Counted from the first letter of the stretch, positions 1 to 9,164 are shown. The stretch: 64,000 nt of DNA from Streptomyces sp. NBC_00250 (GCF_036192275.1 NZ_CP108088.1:124001-188000); one strand, 5' to 3'. Notes: generated from the letters alone by a model not told the origin. Translations and numbers: made by a program.

Positions 1-1263
1 ACCGCGCTGGTCCCGCTGGGCACCGGGGGCGACGCGGCCACGAGCCGGGGAATGGAACGGCCCCGCGGCGGAGCGGCGAGCGCCGCCGCTGTCGGCGACC
101 GGTTCACCGTCGTCGCGGCCGGCCGGGACGGCTGGATCGGCGTGCTGGACCGCCGCCCGGGGCCGCTCGGCCTGCTGCCCGGCGGGGCGTCGAGCGCCGC
201 CAGTTTCGCAACGGACGGATCGCTGCTGCTCAGCAGCGTCAGCGGGAAACTCTCCTACGGTCTCCGTCAGGTGCGCCCTCAGCCGCTCGCCTACCAGCAG
301 AACCCGGCGATGTCGGAATACCCGGCCCTCGTGACGTTCGATTCGGCGGGCCAGTTCATCAACGACGCGGCCTCCTCCCCCACGTACGTGGCCTCGGCCG
401 GACAGTTCAAGGGGGCCGCCAAGATCGTCGTATGGCGCAAGGACGGGACCTTGTTACGTGACCTGGAACCACCCGGCGCCGACCAGGGCACCCCCTCCAG
501 CGCCCACCGCATCGCCGTCGGCGTCGGGTTCGTGCCGGGCGAGGACCTGCTCGTGGCACGGCACGTCGACGGCCCCCTGTACCTGTGGTCCACCCGTACG
601 TGGAAGCCGTTGGGCGCCATCCCGCTCGGCGCGAGCGAAGGCCTCGGGTTCACCCTGCACGAGAGCCGGCCGCTCGCCCTCGCCCTGGAGCGGGCCGGTG
701 CCGACGACGCCCGTCTCGTCCTCGTGGACCTGCACAAACGCACCACCAAGGCGGTCGCCGCCCCGCGGGTCCTCCGGTTCGCCTGGAGCCGGGACGGGTC
801 GCGGGTGGCCCTCCTCGGCCTCGACAACACCGTGCGGTTCCTCGACGCCGACCTTCGCGAGACCGGCCGACCGCTGCACCTCACCGGCGCCGTGACCACG
901 CCGTCCTCGATCGCGCTGTCGCCCGACGGCGGTCGGGTCGCGGTCGGGTACGCCGACCGGGTCACCGTACGCGACACGTCCACCGGCGACCTCGCCCTGC
1001 CCGAGCTGCGGGTCTCCGGCACGGACGAGATCCTTCACCTGCGCTGGTCGCCGACCGGCGAGGTGCTGGCAGGAATCACCCGGTCCCCGCGCGGCCGCGA
1101 AGGCGACCGGCCCGCCGGACCGGTCGAGTTGTGGCGGGTGGGCGCCATCGACTGGGGCGAGGTGCTGTGCCAATGGACCGGCTCCGGGCTCACCCCCGAG
1201 GAATGGCTAGACCTCGTCGGCCCCACCGAGCCCTACATCGATCTCTGCGCCGAGAAGAAATGA
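1..1263 (+). CDS. WD40 beta-propeller protein, C-terminal part (5' end outside window)
   Basis: The reading frame is open from the first base of the window, so the start lies upstream; 420 codons are visible. The product shows repeated beta-propeller blades of WD40 type, such as the blade around SPDGGRVAVGYADRVTVRDT, and ends with LCQWTGSGLTPEEW followed by a conserved-looking tail. In actinomycetes that ending closes WD40 domains fused to STAND/NACHT ATPases or trypsin-like domains (family knowledge); the N-terminal domain cannot be seen here. The propeller most likely serves as a recognition or scaffold module. The stop overlaps the next start as ATGA at 1260-1263, so the two genes are translationally coupled and probably work together. 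Confidence 0.8.
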   Translation, partial: TALVPLGTGGDAATSRGMERPRGGAASAAAVGDRFTVVAAGRDGWIGVLDRRPGPLGLLPGGASSAASFATDGSLLLSSVSGKLSYGLRQVRPQPLAYQQNPAMSEYPALVTFDSAGQFINDAASSPTYVASAGQFKGAAKIVVWRKDGTLLRDLEPPGADQGTPSSAHRIAVGVGFVPGEDLLVARHVDGPLYLWSTRTWKPLGAIPLGASEGLGFTLHESRPLALALERAGADDARLVLVDLHKRTTKAVAAPRVLRFAWSRDGSRVALLGLDNTVRFLDADLRETGRPLHLTGAVTTPSSIALSPDGGRVAVGYADRVTVRDTSTGDLALPELRVSGTDEILHLRWSPTGEVLAGITRSPRGREGDRPAGPVELWRVGAIDWGEVLCQWTGSGLTPEEWLDLVGPTEPYIDLCAEKK

Positions 1264-3191
1264 GGGCCGCCACCATGCCATGGGTCCGTCTCCCCGGTCT
1301 CCTTCCCGCCCGCCTGTCGGGCGCGGGAGGGTCACCCGAGGCACCACCAGCCCGGCAGGCCGGACCGGCACCGGGGCCCGCACAGCCCTCGGCCCGCCCG
1401 TACGACGGGGGGCCGCCGTGCGAGGCCGCGGCGGCCCCACGACGTGCGGGCGGGGCGGGCGCACGAGGTGGGGGTGGGGCGGGCGCACGGCGTGCGGGCG
1501 GGGCGGGTCCGTCCTCGGGCCTCGGGCACCGGACCGGTCGCCGGGCGGCGGCCCTCCTCCTCGCGGGGATGATCGCCGCTGTGGGCTGCACAGCCACCGA
1601 CGACGGCGCCGCCCCGGCCGGGACCCGCCCGCCCACCGGCGCCGCCGGGTCCGGGCCGGACCGGACCCGCCCGGTCCTCGCCTTCGTCCAGCCCGAGAAG
1701 CGGGCCGTGATGCTGGCCGACGCGGCAGGTCGTACCTGGCGCGCCGCGCCGACCGACGCCGCGCCCCCGCCCTCCGAGGTCGTGTGGTCGCCCGACGCGC
1801 GCCGCCTGGCCTGGCTCGACGAGGCGAACGCGAGCGGCACCGGCGAGATCCACATCTACGACGTGGCCAAGGGCACCGTGCACTCCGAGCCCTGCCCCTG
1901 CCATGGTGTCGGTTTCCTCGGCCGGGACGTGGCGACCCTGGCCGCGGACGGCACCTCCCTCGCGCTCTTCCCACCGGGCTACCCCGCCGAGCGCGCGCAT
2001 CGCGTCACGCTCGGCAAGGCGCAGGGGGCGTACGCCCAGCTCGCCGTCGGCGGGCCCGACGACGTCATCGTCTTCGCCGTGCTGCCCGAGGGCCCGGGCG
2101 TCACCCGCGGCCAGGGCACCGTGTCCGCCGTCGACCGGCGCGGCACGGTCCGCGGACTCCTGCCGCCGACGAAGCCCACCACGTTCAGAGACGCCCTGCG
2201 GGCCCCCGACGGCAAGGCTCTCGCCTGGGGCACCTCCGACAGTGGCGGTGCCTGCTGGACGAGGTCGACCCTGCTCACCCACTCCGGCGCCACCGCCGAG
2301 GAGCCCGTACGGCACCTGCCGGACGATGCCGCCTTCCGGCGGGCCCTGATCGGTGACCGGCAACGCTCCCTCGGCTCCTTCGCCCGGGCCGGCGACGGAC
2401 TCACCGTCACCTACGGCCCTCTCGCGAGCTGCCAGGTCATCGGCCCCGAGCGGTTCGTCTCCTACTACGTGCGGGGCGGGGTCCACACCTTCCTCGGCAC
2501 CGGCCTGCTCGGGATCGCGCTCGGCGGGGACGGGCGCGTGGCCAGACTCGCCATGGACGTGTCGTCCACCGGCCTCGCCCGGGCGCAGTCCGGCGTCGCC
2601 GGATACACCGGGACCCTGACCCTGAGCTCGGGCGGCCGGGAACAGACGCTGGGGAAGGGGGTGTCCGCCTTCGCCTTCACCCCCGCCGAGAGCACCGCGG
2701 CCCAGCCGCCCGCCGCTGCCCCGCAGCCCCCGGGCGCTGCCGTGACCACCGTGGACGACCACGGCGCGCGACTGCCCGAGGCCGTGGTCCGGCTGGCCCG
2801 TCAGATCGAGGAGGCGGCCGCACGCGGGGACACCGAGCGGCTCGTCGCCCTGTGCGGGACCTGCCGGCCGGGGGTGCACCAGTGGATCCGCGGGAAGGAC
2901 GGTGCGGCGGCCGTCCTGCGAGCCATCCGCGCGCACCCCGGGCGCAACGGCACGGAGGGGCTGATGTACCCCGCGCTGGGCAGTTGCGTGGACCAGCCCG
3001 AACAGGACATCACCTGTACACCGCAGCAGCTCGAGGACGTCGCCCTGCTCGGCCTGCGGCCCGACGAGGGGAACGTCGACTACGGCGGCGTCGTCTACGA
3101 CAGCTGGAGCGGCGGCGCCGCGATGGTCCCGCTCCTCGTACGGACCGACGCGAAGGGGGCGGCAGTGTGGACAGGCCTGGCGGCGGGATGA
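1260..3191 (+). CDS. membrane-anchored beta-propeller protein with lipobox-like segment
   Basis: This 643-residue product starts at the ATG that overlaps the previous stop. Residues 1-92 are rich in Ala, Gly, Pro and Arg; residues 93-110 form RRAAALLLAGMIAAVGC, which looks exactly like a lipoprotein signal ending in a lipobox Cys110. Either the true start lies further in (no ATG, GTG or TTG was found close by) or this is a type II membrane protein with a cytoplasmic extension. The rest carries WD40-like blades (for example VVWSPDARRLAWLDEAN) and a Cys-containing C-terminal domain of unknown family. It overlaps its downstream neighbour by ATGA at 3188-3191. A role as the outward sensor of the operon is inference. 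Confidence 0.7.
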   Translation: MRAATMPWVRLPGLLPARLSGAGGSPEAPPARQAGPAPGPAQPSARPYDGGPPCEAAAAPRRAGGAGARGGGGAGARRAGGAGPSSGLGHRTGRRAAALLLAGMIAAVGCTATDDGAAPAGTRPPTGAAGSGPDRTRPVLAFVQPEKRAVMLADAAGRTWRAAPTDAAPPPSEVVWSPDARRLAWLDEANASGTGEIHIYDVAKGTVHSEPCPCHGVGFLGRDVATLAADGTSLALFPPGYPAERAHRVTLGKAQGAYAQLAVGGPDDVIVFAVLPEGPGVTRGQGTVSAVDRRGTVRGLLPPTKPTTFRDALRAPDGKALAWGTSDSGGACWTRSTLLTHSGATAEEPVRHLPDDAAFRRALIGDRQRSLGSFARAGDGLTVTYGPLASCQVIGPERFVSYYVRGGVHTFLGTGLLGIALGGDGRVARLAMDVSSTGLARAQSGVAGYTGTLTLSSGGREQTLGKGVSAFAFTPAESTAAQPPAAAPQPPGAAVTTVDDHGARLPEAVVRLARQIEEAAARGDTERLVALCGTCRPGVHQWIRGKDGAAAVLRAIRAHPGRNGTEGLMYPALGSCVDQPEQDITCTPQQLEDVALLGLRPDEGNVDYGGVVYDSWSGGAAMVPLLVRTDAKGAAVWTGLAAG

Positions 3192-4684
3192 GCGACCCGA
3201 CGGTGACGGACTCCGCCGCGGTTCCGACGCCGAGGAAGTACGGGGAGGAAGAGACCGCGGGCCGGGAGCGGAAGGCGGGCGGTTCGATGCGGGAAGCGGG
3301 CGTCCCGATGCGAGAGGCGGGCAGCCTGATACGTGACGCAGGCGGCCTGATGCGGGAGGCCGGGGTCCCGGAGCGGGAAGTCGGGGACCCTGAGGGGCAG
3401 GCCCGGGGTGACTCTCGGCGGCCGGGCGGCGGCCCCATCATGACCGGCGACCTCTTGGGCGGCCGTCGGGTGCTCGGCTTCGGACATGTCGAGGGGGCCG
3501 CGCCCTCCGCCGACTCCAGGTACTCCGCGTCCGCCGCCTCCTCCGCGAGCGGCGCCGAAGAAGCCGGCGCCCGCTTCGCGGACCGGCTGCTGCTCGACGG
3601 CGACCAGCACGCCGACGGACCGCCCGCACGGAGCGCCGACCCCGCCGACCATCCCACGCTGGAACGGGCGGGACCTCCCCCGTACCACCAGCTCGACGAC
3701 CGGCACGTGCACCACGCGGACGACCTCGCCCCCGGTCTGGTCACCGCCTTCGAAAGGCTGCTGTACGGGCCGGACGCCGCCGGCTACCTCGGCGTCCTCG
3801 TCGACCGGCTCACCGCCGACGGCCACAGCGTCTGGCTGGCCGGTGGAGTGCCGCGCGACCTGGTGACGGGGGCCGTCTCCGACACGGCAAGCATCGAGGG
3901 GACGGCAGGCGTCCCCGACCCGCCACACGACCCGCGGACCGAAGCCGCCCCCGCCACGGCACACGACCTGGATGCGACCGGCACTGCACCGGCCGGCGCC
4001 TTCCTCACCATCGTCGACGAGGTGCTGCTCCTCGACGGCGACAGCGCGGAACTCCCCCGGCTCTTCAGCCCGCGCTCCCTCGTCTGCTCCGTGCTCGCCG
4101 TCCGCCGCGACCGGCGGACCCTGGAGTACCGGGGTCTCGGCCTCACCGGCATGCCGTATCCGGCGACCGGGACCGACCTGCTCCAGGACGCCCGGCAGCG
4201 CGACCTCACGGTCAACACCCTGCTGTACGACCCCGTACGGCGGCTCGTCCTCGACCCGCTGGGGCGGGCCCTCACCGATCTCGGACACCACGCCGAGGCC
4301 ACACCACGTCCACTCCGGCTCGCCCTGCCGGGAACCCCGGAGCGGCCCGACGTCTGCGCCGAACTCCTGCTGCGGGCAGCCAAGTTCCGGATCCGCTGGG
4401 ACGCCCGGGCCGGCCTGGACGACACCGCGCTGGGGGCCTGGGCCGCCGACCTGCCCGCGGACCTCGCCGCGCGGCTCGACGGCGGCCCGGAGGGGTTGCC
4501 GCGGCTCGCGGGCCTGTGGGAGGCGTGGGTGCCGGGAGGGCCGACGGCCGCCCAGGCGGAGTCGCTCCGCGCATACGGACCGGCCATGTCCGGCCTTCTC
4601 GACCGGCTGGCCGCACCGACGCGACAGGAGAACCCCGGGCACCCGGCCGAACGGGCCCGTCCCGACGAGAGGGGCACGTGGTGA
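3188..4684 (+). CDS. poly(A)-polymerase/CCA-enzyme-like nucleotidyltransferase
   Basis: 498 residues. The Pol-beta-type nucleotidyltransferase head is recognised by AGGVPRDL (near residue 219), the acidic pair D260-L-D262 followed by ATG, and RDLTVNTLLYD (residue 338 on), all class II CCA/poly(A) polymerase signatures. About 40 residues separate the GG motif from DxD, well above the usual dozen or so, so there is an insertion. Residues 26-67 are a tandem heptapeptide repeat of the type xMREAGx; residues 68-190 are low complexity. A housekeeping CCA enzyme would be longer at the C-terminus and would not sit in this operon, so a specialised role (nucleotide signal synthesis or RNA tailing) is likely but unproven. 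The gene overlaps both neighbours. Confidence 0.65.
   Translation: MSDPTVTDSAAVPTPRKYGEEETAGRERKAGGSMREAGVPMREAGSLIRDAGGLMREAGVPEREVGDPEGQARGDSRRPGGGPIMTGDLLGGRRVLGFGHVEGAAPSADSRYSASAASSASGAEEAGARFADRLLLDGDQHADGPPARSADPADHPTLERAGPPPYHQLDDRHVHHADDLAPGLVTAFERLLYGPDAAGYLGVLVDRLTADGHSVWLAGGVPRDLVTGAVSDTASIEGTAGVPDPPHDPRTEAAPATAHDLDATGTAPAGAFLTIVDEVLLLDGDSAELPRLFSPRSLVCSVLAVRRDRRTLEYRGLGLTGMPYPATGTDLLQDARQRDLTVNTLLYDPVRRLVLDPLGRALTDLGHHAEATPRPLRLALPGTPERPDVCAELLLRAAKFRIRWDARAGLDDTALGAWAADLPADLAARLDGGPEGLPRLAGLWEAWVPGGPTAAQAESLRAYGPAMSGLLDRLAAPTRQENPGHPAERARPDERGTW
3263..3388 (+). repeat. in-frame 21-bp tandem repeat coding heptapeptides
   Basis: Six imperfect 21-bp units lie within the nucleotidyltransferase gene. 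They code for heptapeptides built on (M/I/E)RE/DAG, for example SMREAGV, PMREAGS, LIRDAGG and LMREAGV (residues 26-67). A hydrophobic residue recurs every seven positions with flanking charges. Confidence 0.8.
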
Positions 4685-6099
4685 CCGGAGCCGACGCCCT
4701 CCCCGCGCACCGTCCCCTGAGCGGCTGGGTCGCCCGGGTCGAGCCGGGCGGCACCCCCGGTGCACCCGGTCGGCTCGGCCCCATCAACGACGGCGACGAG
4801 CGCGCCGACGCCAGAACGGCTGCGCGTTTTCGCGCTCCCGGCTGGACCCGGGTCGACGCAGCCGTACGGCGGCCGACCGGTGTCCCCGTACGGGCGCTCG
4901 CCCTGCGGGCACCGAACGGGGCCCTCGTGGTCGAGCTCGACGACCGGGGCGCCCCCGTGGAAGTCTCGACGGACGGCGCGGAACTCGTCGCACTGCTTGA
5001 GGAACAGTGGGCCGACGTCCCCGCCGACCCCGCGACCGTGGACCGGCTCGCCGGCGAGAGCCTGGAGCTGCGGTACTTCCTGCTGCACCGTCTCGCACTG
5101 GAGACGGCGGCGCCGGCCGCCCTCTTCCACTGTCTGCCGTGGCACCGGGTCGAGGCCGCCGCCCACGCGGCGGCCGACCTCCTCGCCGGACCCGAGCCCG
5201 GACACGCAGCCGAACCCGGACACCCGCCCCGTACAGGACAGGAGCCGCGCCCCGCTCCGTACGGTGAACTGCGCCATTGGTTCACCCCGGCCGCAACCTC
5301 GCTCGCGGGACCCCTTTCGGTCCTGGAGGCCGGGCTCCGCACCGTACGCCCCGGTCCTTGGTTCGGCCGGGAGGCGTCGGCCCTGCTCACCGGGCTCCTC
5401 GCGGTGGATCCGGAGCGGCTGCCCACGTCGGCCCGCGGCGCACTGGCCGGACTCGCTCTGCGGATCGGGGCGAGCCCCGCCCTCCACCACAGTGCGCGGC
5501 TCTCCGCCGCCCGGCTGACCGCCCCGGAGCCCGGTGCCGAGGCCGAAGACCTCGCGCTCACCGCCCGGATGGACTCCACCTTCGTCCTTCGCGCCGCCGA
5601 CGGGGAGGACGACGAGCCGGCGGCCGCGCAGCTCGGGCGGGGGCCCGTCGAGGCCGAGGTGACCGTCACGCGCGCTGGACGGGTGACCGTCGAGATGGAG
5701 ATCGACATCGTCGCGGCGGAGGCGGCCGCGACCGGTGGCGGGCGAGCGCCGGACGCCGCTGAGGGCCCTCCGTGTCAGCCCGTGCTGCTCGGGCCGGCGG
5801 GCGAGGCCGCCGGAGCGCCGGGAGGTGAGCGGTACTGGATGGTGCTCGACGATGTCGGCCCGGTGCTCCACGGACGGATCGCCGCCCCCGCTCCGGCCGG
5901 GCAGTTCGACGTGGACCTGGACGGGCCACCGGTGCCGTTGCTCTTCCTCGACCGGGTGTCTCCGGCGAAGCTGCTCGCCTCGCTGCGGGCCAACGAACGG
6001 ATCGGCCCGGCCCGTTGGCACGAGCTGGTCGACGGGTTGCCACCCCGTCATCCCGCGCACGCCGCCCTGACCGCGTACGAGGAGGAACTCCCCACGTAG
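4681..6099 (+). CDS. conserved-looking protein of unknown function in the nucleotidyltransferase operon
   Basis: 472 residues starting at the GTG that overlaps the previous stop (GTGA, 4681-4684). No family is recognised. The protein is soluble, with no signal or membrane segment. It has a helical middle part (VDRLAGESLELRYFLLH, then a region rich in Ala and Leu), a low-complexity linker near residues 180-190, and a beta-rich C-terminal half with repeated VTRAGRVTVEMEIDIV-type strands and VPLLFLDRVSPAKLL. Strict coupling to the nucleotidyltransferase gene suggests a direct partner, perhaps a regulator or an effector. It ends 59 bp before the SLATT gene, so all five genes could share one transcript. 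Confidence 0.7.
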   Translation: MTGADALPAHRPLSGWVARVEPGGTPGAPGRLGPINDGDERADARTAARFRAPGWTRVDAAVRRPTGVPVRALALRAPNGALVVELDDRGAPVEVSTDGAELVALLEEQWADVPADPATVDRLAGESLELRYFLLHRLALETAAPAALFHCLPWHRVEAAAHAAADLLAGPEPGHAAEPGHPPRTGQEPRPAPYGELRHWFTPAATSLAGPLSVLEAGLRTVRPGPWFGREASALLTGLLAVDPERLPTSARGALAGLALRIGASPALHHSARLSAARLTAPEPGAEAEDLALTARMDSTFVLRAADGEDDEPAAAQLGRGPVEAEVTVTRAGRVTVEMEIDIVAAEAAATGGGRAPDAAEGPPCQPVLLGPAGEAAGAPGGERYWMVLDDVGPVLHGRIAAPAPAGQFDVDLDGPPVPLLFLDRVSPAKLLASLRANERIGPARWHELVDGLPPRHPAHAALTAYEEELPT

Positions 6100-6158
6100 A
6101 ACACGTAGAAGCGGACGTTCCGACCCCTCGACGTACCCGGCCCGGCTACCGTGGGCGG

Positions 6159-6773
6159 GTGGACGCCACACCGACCGCCGCAGCATCGCACCCGGCAGCC
6201 CCCGCCTCGACCCCCGTCCCGGACGCCCCTCCGGGCGGGGCGTCGGAGACCGGTGCCGACGGCGAGGCGAACCGCCGCCGGGCCCTCGACGCGGAGTTCC
6301 GCCGTCTGGAGGAGAGCGCCATGTGGAGCGCGCAGTGCCAGTTCGAAGAGGGCAAGCGCTGGCGGGCGACGCACTGGGCTCTCGGCCTCCCCGCGACCCT
6401 GCTGGCCGCCATCGCGGGGACGACCGCGCTCGTGGAGTCCACGGGCGCGACCGCCGCCGGCATCCTGGCGCTGCTGTCGGCCGGCCTGGGCGCGGTCCTC
6501 ACCACGGTGAACGCGCCCCAGCGGGCGAGTCAGGCCGTCGCCGCGGCGAACGTCTACCTGTCGATTCAGACGGCGGCCCGACAGCACCGCGAGATCGACC
6601 TGCCGGCCTGGACCACCGTCGAGGCCCGCGAGGCCCTGGCCGCGTTGACCACCCGCCGCGACGAACAGAATGCCGGCGCCGACCCGCCCAGCCGCCGCGC
6701 CTACCGCAAGGCACGCGCCAACCTCAACGCCGGAGGCCAGACCTACACGGTCGACGGCCCCGCACCACTCTGA
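6159..6773 (+). CDS. SLATT-type two-helix membrane protein
   Basis: 204 residues from a GTG start; an internal ATG at 6321 is the alternative. Residues 1-40 are Ala/Pro-rich. A charged amphipathic stretch RRALDAEFRRLEES precedes two membrane helices (about residues 73-92 and 97-117), and a helical tail with SIQTAARQHREIDL follows. This is the layout of SLATT domains, which are two-helix membrane effectors found with nucleotide-signal and conflict systems (family knowledge); the subfamily was not determined. It lies 59 bp behind the nucleotidyltransferase operon with no terminator seen between, so co-transcription is plausible and would give that operon a membrane-acting effector. Confidence 0.6.
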   Translation: MDATPTAAASHPAAPASTPVPDAPPGGASETGADGEANRRRALDAEFRRLEESAMWSAQCQFEEGKRWRATHWALGLPATLLAAIAGTTALVESTGATAAGILALLSAGLGAVLTTVNAPQRASQAVAAANVYLSIQTAARQHREIDLPAWTTVEAREALAALTTRRDEQNAGADPPSRRAYRKARANLNAGGQTYTVDGPAPL

Positions 6774-6917
6774 CCGGATCCCGGTGGTGCACGATCCCCG
6801 ACAGCGCCGGAACACAGCCGGCGTACGGCCACCCGTGGCCCTTCGATCTCTCTGCGACGATCAGCCGACGCCACGTGGAGGACGAGCAGAGGCCCCGACG
6901 ACGCCCCGGCTCCCCCC

Positions 6918-6946
6918 TGTCAGGGACTCCTGGGCACGGCTAGAGT
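6918..6946 (+). promoter_or_regulatory. candidate sigma-70-type promoter for the 7031 gene
   Basis: TGTCAG (6918-6923) and TAGAGT (6941-6946) are separated by 17 bp, an HrdB-like layout with an imperfect -35. Transcription would begin near 6953, about 78 nt before the ATG at 7031. Confidence 0.35.
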
Positions 6947-7030
6947 CATCGGGCGCGGAGGGGGTACGGCTTCCCTCGCTCGGGCTGCGCACCATACTGG
7001 TCGGGCCCTGATCGCCCACCGAACGGTTCC

Positions 7031-8224
7031 ATGGACAAGAACAGCACTGCATCGACCACCGTCCCCGACACCGCCTGGCTCGGGCGTGGACGCCACATCG
7101 GGCCCGAGCCCGAGCGGGACGTCCGGCGCAACCTGCTCGCCCTCAAGGCGGCCCAGGTGATCGACGAATTCCTGGACCTCGACCCCGTCGAGGCGGCGCG
7201 TTCCAGCGACCTGTACCCCCGGGACGAGTCCGCCGACCCCGGCCCGTCCGCCCGCCGCCTCTTCGAGGCCCGCTGGCGCGTGGCCGACGGCGTCACGGTA
7301 CGCGCGCAACTGACCACCTACGAGACCGAGTCCCGCCGTACGAAGAGCGCAGGTGTCGACTGGGTCCTCGCCGCCGAGGCCGAGCGGGCGTGGGAAGCGG
7401 GCTGGCCCTCGCCTGCCACCGTGTTCTGGCCCGACAGCGACCAGATCGCGTGGGACCACGAGACGGTGGACGGCGTGCGCCTGCGAGCGGCGAACCACCT
7501 GCCCAAGGACGACGACGAGTTGCGCCGCCTGCTGCGGTCCTGCACCCGGCAGAGCTGGTTCATCCATGTCGTGGTCCACGAGGCGATGACGCCGGACACC
7601 CTGGGCCGTCGGCCGATCACCGCGTTCCTGCCGCCGAGCCTGCGGCACCGGGTGGTCGAACACCGGGCCACTCCGGACCAGGCACTGATCGCCGACTTCG
7701 TGATGAAGCGTGAGCTGGGTGTGGGGATTCCGCGCGGCGGCGCTGTCATTCTGCCCCCGACACCGCAGACCGTCGATTACGACGCGGAACGCTTCACGGT
7801 ACGCAATGTCTTCCTGGACGGCACGGAACCCACGCAACTCCTGGACAAGATCACGGAGTTCGCCTCACGGCCCCAGCCGCTGCCGGCCGAGGCCGAACAG
7901 GCACTGACACGGCTGCGTCAAGGCTGGCACCTGCTCACCCCCGCCGAGGAGCTGGACCACGCACGGGCCATGGTCACCAGGTACGCCAAGGCACTCGAAG
8001 CCATGACGGCGTCCTGCGACCTGTACCGGGAGGCCGCCGAGTCGGCGCTCGACGCCCTCGCCGAGGCGACCGGCGGCGAGGGCGTCCCCCGGACGTCATC
8101 GCCGGCGACGGCCAAGGAGGACTCTTCACCATGGAAGACCCTCACGAAGACACTCACCCGCTTCCGGGGGTCGAACCCCCAAACGCCGGATTCGGAGGTC
8201 CAGCAGCGCCCCCACAGCCGATGA
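7031..8224 (+). CDS. hypothetical protein, 397 aa
   Basis: No family is recognised. The product is soluble and mixed alpha/beta; conserved-looking patches are WFIHVVVHEAMTPDTLG near residue 178, a basic-acidic central part, and a helical region near residue 300 (LTPAEELDHARAMVTRYAKALEAM) that could form a coiled coil. The C-terminus is low complexity. The ribosome-binding site is weak (GAACGG). It follows the SLATT gene after 257 bp and has its own possible promoter, so any functional link to SLATT is only by neighbourhood. It is convergent with xdhC. Confidence 0.65.
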   Translation: MDKNSTASTTVPDTAWLGRGRHIGPEPERDVRRNLLALKAAQVIDEFLDLDPVEAARSSDLYPRDESADPGPSARRLFEARWRVADGVTVRAQLTTYETESRRTKSAGVDWVLAAEAERAWEAGWPSPATVFWPDSDQIAWDHETVDGVRLRAANHLPKDDDELRRLLRSCTRQSWFIHVVVHEAMTPDTLGRRPITAFLPPSLRHRVVEHRATPDQALIADFVMKRELGVGIPRGGAVILPPTPQTVDYDAERFTVRNVFLDGTEPTQLLDKITEFASRPQPLPAEAEQALTRLRQGWHLLTPAEELDHARAMVTRYAKALEAMTASCDLYREAAESALDALAEATGGEGVPRTSSPATAKEDSSPWKTLTKTLTRFRGSNPQTPDSEVQQRPHSR

Positions 8225-8254
8225 AGTACGGGGCAGCCGACACCACGTCACCGA

Positions 8255-8274
8255 CGGGGGCGGCGAATCCCCCG
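8255..8274. terminator. short GC hairpin between convergent genes
   Basis: CGGGGG (8255-8260) pairs with CCCCCG (8269-8274) across an 8-nt loop, between the stop of the 7031 gene and the end of xdhC. There is no U tract, which is usual in high-GC actinomycetes. Confidence 0.35.
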
Positions 8275-8353
8275 CGGCGACAATGTGCGATTTCACGCTG
8301 TCTTCGGAGAACGTCGCATCGTCGAACCGTGCCTCGTCGGCCCAGTGGGCGCA

Positions 8354-9164
8354 TCAGCTCCCCTCGGTTTCGAAGGTGCGCAGCAGATCGGCGGCGACAC
8401 TCACGGCGATCGTCGCGGGTTCCTTGCCGGTGATGTCGCCGAGCCCGATCGGGGTCTTGATCCGGTCGATCGTGGACTCGGCGTGGCCGCCCTCGGTGAC
8501 GAGGCGTCTGCGGAAGCGTCCCCATTTGGCCGCCGACCCGATCAGCCCGATCGAGCCGAGATGGGTGGTGCGCAAGGCGGCGTCGCACAGAGCAGCGTCC
8601 TCGGCGTGATCATGAGTCATGATCAGGACGTGGGTCCCGTGCGGCAACTCCTCGAGCACGTCCTCGGGCAACAGCGGTGTGTGGTGCACGTGGATCTGGG
8701 CCACCGCGTCCGCGAGCACGTCGAGCCGCTGCTCGGTGAGGATGGCGGAGCGGCTGTCGATCAGATGGAGGTCGAGGTCCTGGCGCGCGAGGATGCGCGC
8801 CAGTTCCATTCCGACGTGACCGACTCCGAAGACGGCCACCGCTCGTACCACCGGGAGTGGTTCGAGCAGCACCGACACCGTGCCGCCGCAGCATTGCACG
8901 CCGTGCTGGTTGGTCACCTTGTCGTTCAGGGCGAAGTCGAGCAGTTCCGGATCGGGTTCGGCCGAGACGATCATCTCCCGGGCCCGGTCGATCGCGACCG
9001 CCTCGACGTTGCCGCCACCGATCGAGCCCCATGTCTCGGTCCGCCCCACCACGAGCTTCGCACCGGCGTCACGGGGTGCGTGGCCGCGCACGGCCGCGAC
9101 GGTCACCAGTACGCCGGGCTCCCGGCGTGCTCGCAGCCTGGTGACCGCGGCGACCCATGTCATG

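Noticed and set aside
1332..2936. A minus-strand open frame of 534 codons
   Set aside because: Antisense to the propeller gene, low complexity, no ribosome site.
6918..6946. DNA-damage (RecA-NDp) promoter before the 7031 gene
   Set aside because: TGTCAG is present but TAG is too far away for the N8 rule; it was kept only as a plain promoter.
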